Of a stretch of DNA of 10,072 nt, positions 6,830 to 10,072 are shown piece after piece. Location of the stretch: positions 1-10,072 of the forward strand of contig JAJFML010000129.1 of NCBI GenBank assembly GCA_021772195.1, written 5' to 3'. Both the position numbers and the translations under genes were made by a program. The stretch is from Chlamydiota bacterium. GTDB taxonomy: Bacteria; Chlamydiota; Chlamydiia; Chlamydiales; SM23-39. The notes beneath the pieces are model-generated. The model saw only the letters and a list, made by a program, of their open reading frames with translations, had not been told where the DNA came from and made no database searches. Position 1 is the stretch's first letter, and every line of letters starts with the position of its first letter.

Positions 6830-6858
6830 AAAATATCTGATCCAAAATATTTTTGCAA
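6830..6858 (-). promoter_or_regulatory. Candidate promoter for recJ
   Basis: On the minus strand TTGCAA (6853-6858), a 17-base spacer and TATTTT (6830-6835) lie ahead of recJ, each hexamer matching four of six consensus positions. Transcription would start about 18 bases before the ATG. The -35 is part of an inverted repeat. Confidence 0.35.
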
Positions 6859-6883
6859 TTCTTACTAATTGAGGAGTTGCAAA
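6852..6883. repeat. Imperfect inverted repeat with two TTGCAA cores upstream of recJ
   Basis: TTTGCAATTC (6852-6861) and GAGTTGCAAA (6874-6883) are complementary except for one G-T pair, separated by 12 bases. TTGCAA is itself a palindrome and occurs twice, 24 bases apart. No T-run follows on either strand, so a terminator is unlikely; a protein-binding site over the recJ -35 is possible. Confidence 0.4.
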
Positions 6884-6898
6884 GAAAAATTGAAGGGT

Positions 6899-6923
6899 AA
6901 AAAAATCTCTGAATTTCTAAGAG
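6899..6923 (-). terminator. Possible weak terminator after the 147-residue protein gene
   Basis: On the minus strand CTCT (6923-6920) and AGAG (6910-6907) enclose nine bases, and a run of seven T (6905-6899) follows after one A. The stem is only four pairs, so the call rests mainly on the T-run and its position 50-75 bases past the stop codon. Confidence 0.3.
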
Positions 6924-6974
6924 CTCTTTCGAAATCCAGGAACAAGCTTTTTAAAATAATTTCTATTTGAGAAG

Positions 6975-7418
6975 CTATTGGTCGCTAAAGAAATTATTTG
7001 CTAGATGATAACCTGCGTATGCAACTGCAGGAACAATTAAAAATTTGAATGCTTGAGTTCCTAGTCCACTTACTCTTTCCATGCATGTCAGATTTCTGCG
7101 TGGGTGGAGAGGCATCCTTAATTCGGCTAAGACTACTGCTAGAAACTTCGCTTGTTTAACTTCTTTAGTAGTTTGATCTAAAAGGTTTGAAAGTTCCTTA
7201 GAAGAAGAGAGAATTTGTTCTTTCAACTTTTTTATTGACCATGCATCCTGTGGATAAACCTGGCACTCAGATAGTAGAGAAATTTTTCCGCCGAGATCGC
7301 TCATTTTTCCTTCAATTTCTCTTACTTTTTCAGCAGGCACATCTTTGATGACTTTCATATACTGACGATGACGGACATTTTGAACGATTAAAGAACTCTG
7401 TAAAGCTGAAGTTGACAT
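6975..7418 (-). CDS. Unrecognised 147-residue protein with coiled-coil and C-terminal membrane segment
   Basis: I do not recognise this family. The head (1-18) is rich in Ser, Gln and Val with few charges, resembling the loose composition of type III secretion signals. Residues about 27-52 and 61-90 are charged and helical with Leu/Ile spacing that suggests coiled coils. Residues about 124-144 form one hydrophobic stretch (FKFLIVPAVAYAGYHLA) close to the C terminus, leaving only SDQ beyond it, so the protein may be tail-anchored with most of its length outside the membrane. Basic residues (HPRR, 105-108) lie before it. It is real on the evidence of AGGAAGG (7424-7430) five bases before the ATG, a perfect -10 upstream and no competing frame. 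It separates recJ from secDF, which are neighbours in Chlamydia, so it may be specific to this lineage. Secretion to the host is only a possibility. Confidence 0.7.
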   Translation of the reverse strand: MSTSALQSSLIVQNVRHRQYMKVIKDVPAEKVREIEGKMSDLGGKISLLSECQVYPQDAWSIKKLKEQILSSSKELSNLLDQTTKEVKQAKFLAVVLAELRMPLHPRRNLTCMERVSGLGTQAFKFLIVPAVAYAGYHLANNFFSDQ

Positions 7419-7451
7419 AATAACCTTCCTTTTATTTTCAGTTTTGCAGTT

Positions 7452-7480
7452 ATTATACTTGGGGGGCTTTTTAATTAAAG
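7452..7480 (-). promoter_or_regulatory. Candidate promoter of the 147-residue protein gene, with a C6 tract in the spacer
   Basis: A perfect TATAAT (7452-7457, minus strand) lies about 35 bases before the ATG. The -35 position 17 bases upstream (CTTTAA, 7475-7480) is poor. Between them is a run of six C on the minus strand (7461-7466). A second TATAAT occurs farther upstream (about 7527-7532), also without a clear -35. Confidence 0.4.
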
Positions 7481-7565
7481 TAGTATGTTTTAGTTAGAGT
7501 TAGTTGTGAGTGCGTTATGTTGGTCTATTATAAACACTTGGGTCTGATGGTATTAATAATTTGAA

Positions 7566-7600
7566 TATAACGAAAATGGCCTGATAATAATCAGGCCATT
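7566..7600 (-). terminator. Rho-independent terminator of secDF
   Basis: AATGGCCTGAT (7575-7585) and ATCAGGCCATT (7590-7600) form a perfect 11-base-pair stem with a four-base loop. Read on the minus strand it ends in TTTTCGTTAT, an acceptable U-rich tail, 39 bases beyond the secDF stop. On the plus strand no T-run follows, so it serves secDF. Confidence 0.85.
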
Positions 7601-7638
7601 AATTGAGACTTTAAATGAGTCAATCTTGAAATTAAACT

Positions 7639-10072
7639 TTATACTTTAGCAAGTCTCTTCTCTTTTGACTCTTCCTGCCTATGAAGCATAAGCATGACAG
7701 GGCTTGCGATAAAGAGTGATGACAGGGTGCCAAAAACGACGCCGATTGTCATCACGAGCGCAAAGCTAAAGATGGAGGCTCCACCGAGAGTTACAAGAGC
7801 AAGAAGTACTATCAGCGTTGTAGCTGATGTAATTGTTGTTCTTGAAAGTGTGATATTCAGTGAATGGTTCACAATATCTCTTAAGGAAGATTTGCGCATT
7901 GTTATGCTATCTTCGCGGATACGATCAAAGATGATAATTGTATCGTTGAGAGAGTAGCCAATAATTGTCATAAGGGCGGCAATGGTATGCATGTCAATCT
8001 GCATAGGTATGCCCATGAAGTTAAGTAGTCCAATCATTCCAAGAGTAATGAGGACGTCATGGAAAAGGCAGAACATAGCACTTGCAGCGAATTTATATTC
8101 AAATCTAAATGTGATGTACATAAAGATACCTGCAAAGGCAAGTAGGAGGCCAATAATGGCGTTATTGCGCATGCTATTTGACATCTGCCCGCTCATAGAA
8201 GTCCAGTTACTGTCTAGTTCGGCAAGTGTTCTAGATTCAACATCCAGGCCTGCATTTTGAAGAGCGCTCATTGCCCAAGCGATGCGAGGGTTGCTCTCGT
8301 AAGAGTAGGTTCCATCTGTGCTTGTTTGCATTGGCATTTCGTAAAACGGTTTTCCTTTAGCATCCATGCTAACACCAAACTTGATGCGTAGATTATTAGA
8401 TGGGGAAAGCTCACGAACTTGGAAGTCTTGTGAAGCTGCGCCAGCGGTCAATAGAGCGCTTTCTACAGCGGATCTATAACTATTAACATCTTTAGTCTCA
8501 AGCTCTACATTAAGAGCGTACCCGCCAGTAAAATCCATTCCAAGGATAGAGGATCTCTGAGCTGTAAGTAGAACAAATCCAATCAAGATAATTGTCATGG
8601 AACCAAGTAGTACATATTTTGAATACTTGAGGAAATCAAAACTCTTAGTTTTTACCCAATCCATCATATTGAGAGTTTTGTTCTTGGGGTTTTGAACCCA
8701 GCCAGCGAAGAAAAATCTCGTTAAGAAAAGAGCGGTAAACATCGAAGAGACGATACCAATGATAAGAGTGATCGCAAATGCTTTTATCGGTCCTGAATCA
8801 AAGTTCAAGAGGATCATAGCTGCGATAATTGTTGTAACATTGGAGTCAAAAATTGCGCTGAATGCTTTTTTATACCCGGCGTGTACAGCAGATGCAAGTC
8901 TCTTAGTGGTTGCGAACTCCTCTTTAATTCTTTCAAAGACAAGAACGTTGGCATCGACCGCCATACCGAGGGTTAGAATCATCCCTGCAATACCTGCGAG
9001 AGAGAGTGTTGCCTGCAAGTTCTGAAGGACACCCCACATAATGAGGAGGTTGAACATGACAGCTACTGATGCAACAATACCTGCAAAGCGATAGTAGGAG
9101 GTCATCATTGCAATGACGAGAACTAGGGCGATTACAGTTGCTACGATTCCTTTCGTACGATCGAGGGAGCCTAGTTCAGGGCTGACATTTTTCTCAGAAA
9201 GAATTTTAGGTGTAAAAGAGAGTGAGCCTGCTTTCAAGTCAGCTACAAGGTTATTCACTTCTCTTTGAGTAAAGCTGCCAGTGATCATGGCACTATCTTT
9301 AAGTGCAGAATCAAGGTTTGGAGAGCTAATGACAGATCCATTTAGAATCACACTCATGCGCCAGCCTCTGCCTGGAGTGTAATCTTCGTTTGGAGTTCCC
9401 ATGATCTTATCTTTAGCAAATTGAGAGGTCCATGTATGAAGCTCATCTCTGGGGTTTTGCTTTTGATTTTCCTTATTTGTGTAGGATCCTTTAACCTCGA
9501 AGCTTAAGAAATTACCTTTAGCAGGGTCATAAGAAGAGCGTACATTTACAAGGTTTGATCCTTCTAGTGCAAAGTTGTTGAAGACAACGATGAGCGGGTG
9601 AGTCTGACCTTGCCATTCTGTATAGTCTTCTCCTCTAAATAAAGCGATCTTTGAGATCGAGTCATTGAATGAAGAGTTTGGCGCTGGGTCTAGATCTGAA
9701 GCTAGTCTGAGGCCTTGCTCTAAGAGAGTTTTGGCGGCATCTGATCTAGGTTCAGCTAGATTTGGATCTAGGGTGTCACCGTATAGATGTTTAAAGGCAA
9801 TAGCGTTGATGCTCTCAATGTCCTTTTTGTTTGTAACAACAGCTTCATTCCAAATGTCTTGTAAAAAGCGATTAACACTATCTGCAAGAGGTTTGTTGTT
9901 GGGTGCAAACTTTTCATTAATGACATGGAAATACATTGATGATGCTTTGACAAGTTCTGCTGCAGAGAGATTTTGAGATCCTGGGAAGTCAAGAATGACA
10001 TGGTCGCCTTCTGCATGAATATTTACTTCAGAGACGCCCATCTTATTGACGCGATTATATAGCTCATTAATT
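7639..10072 (-). CDS. secDF: Fused SecDF protein-export membrane protein (5' end outside window)
   Basis: SecD and SecF are inner-membrane partners of SecYEG that use the proton gradient to complete export of unfolded proteins. Here both are one polypeptide, as in chlamydiae. The 810 visible residues begin inside SecD with the hallmark NELYNRVNKMGVSE, so the frame is open to the right edge and the Met at 10041 is internal. A large periplasmic region (about 20-300) is followed by five SecD membrane segments (about 308-455). These carry TLGMAVDANVLVFERIKEE (367-385) with the conserved Asp373. The SecF half has its first helix at about 486-504, the MDFTGG signature (512-517), a periplasmic loop, and five more helices, including GYSLNDTIIIFDRIRED (705-721) with Asp710. 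Eleven of the expected twelve helices are visible. Parts of the periplasmic head around 45-210 look longer than in E. coli SecD. The gene ends in its own terminator. Confidence 0.96.
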   Translation of the reverse strand, partial: INELYNRVNKMGVSEVNIHAEGDHVILDFPGSQNLSAAELVKASSMYFHVINEKFAPNNKPLADSVNRFLQDIWNEAVVTNKKDIESINAIAFKHLYGDTLDPNLAEPRSDAAKTLLEQGLRLASDLDPAPNSSFNDSISKIALFRGEDYTEWQGQTHPLIVVFNNFALEGSNLVNVRSSYDPAKGNFLSFEVKGSYTNKENQKQNPRDELHTWTSQFAKDKIMGTPNEDYTPGRGWRMSVILNGSVISSPNLDSALKDSAMITGSFTQREVNNLVADLKAGSLSFTPKILSEKNVSPELGSLDRTKGIVATVIALVLVIAMMTSYYRFAGIVASVAVMFNLLIMWGVLQNLQATLSLAGIAGMILTLGMAVDANVLVFERIKEEFATTKRLASAVHAGYKKAFSAIFDSNVTTIIAAMILLNFDSGPIKAFAITLIIGIVSSMFTALFLTRFFFAGWVQNPKNKTLNMMDWVKTKSFDFLKYSKYVLLGSMTIILIGFVLLTAQRSSILGMDFTGGYALNVELETKDVNSYRSAVESALLTAGAASQDFQVRELSPSNNLRIKFGVSMDAKGKPFYEMPMQTSTDGTYSYESNPRIAWAMSALQNAGLDVESRTLAELDSNWTSMSGQMSNSMRNNAIIGLLLAFAGIFMYITFRFEYKFAASAMFCLFHDVLITLGMIGLLNFMGIPMQIDMHTIAALMTIIGYSLNDTIIIFDRIREDSITMRKSSLRDIVNHSLNITLSRTTITSATTLIVLLALVTLGGASIFSFALVMTIGVVFGTLSSLFIASPVMLMLHRQEESKEKRLAKV

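Noticed and set aside
7492..7503. Tandem AGTTAG repeat upstream of the 147-residue protein gene
   Set aside because: Only two copies of a six-base unit in low-complexity DNA; not enough to call a regulatory repeat.
7516..7563. 15-codon hydrophobic plus-strand frame (MLVYYKHLGL...)
   Set aside because: Too short, no ribosome site, and the hairpin beyond it lacks a T-run on that strand.
7694..9976. Several plus-strand frames opposite secDF
   Set aside because: They are complements of membrane-segment codons in a well-supported gene and look like no protein family.
10039..10041. ATG as the start of secDF
   Set aside because: The reading frame stays open to the window edge and the ten preceding codons (INELYNRVNK) match the conserved SecD sequence, so this Met is internal.
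1..10072. Mobile element, prophage, CRISPR array, tRNA or rRNA
   Set aside because: No transposase or integrase motif, no regularly spaced repeats and no tRNA-like fold was seen; gene content is conserved chlamydial core.

Overview
This is a chromosomal segment from a member of the phylum Chlamydiae. The best marker is EUO (4504-4971, + strand), a DNA-binding protein known only from chlamydiae that holds late developmental genes silent. The genes around it match the block that Chlamydia trachomatis carries as roughly CT435-CT448 (cysJ, tsp, the omcA position, gltX, euo, recJ, secDF), in a modified order and with one extra gene. Base composition looks moderately AT-rich by eye. The order differs from Chlamydia (tsp lies between gltX and euo; a 147-residue protein lies between recJ and secDF), and the proteins resemble the Chlamydia ones without being near-identical. 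I therefore infer an environmental or Parachlamydia-like lineage and cannot name the genus.

Layout from left to right: the N-terminal part of a CysJ-like reductase (1-442, -, running off the left edge); a divergent promoter region; a tiny lipoprotein gene (508-645, +); gltX (689-2191, -); the tail-specific protease gene tsp (2259-4187, -); a 316-base divergent spacer rich in short inverted repeats; euo (4504-4971, +) with a strong terminator; recJ (5072-6805, -); an unrecognised small membrane-anchored protein (6975-7418, -); and a fused secDF (7639-10072, -) whose 5' end lies beyond the right edge. No tRNA, rRNA, CRISPR array, insertion sequence or prophage gene was seen.

Functionally this is mostly housekeeping around one developmental regulator. 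GltX charges glutamate tRNA. RecJ is a single-strand 5'-3' DNA exonuclease. SecDF pulls translocating proteins across the inner membrane. Tsp is an exported serine/lysine protease with a PDZ domain. EUO controls the switch between replicating and infectious forms. Tsp and gltX probably share a transcript (67-base gap). The other minus-strand genes are separated by 170-220 bases with terminator and promoter signals and look like separate units. The least explained parts are the 45-residue lipoprotein at the omcA position, the 147-residue protein, and the palindrome-rich control region upstream of euo.
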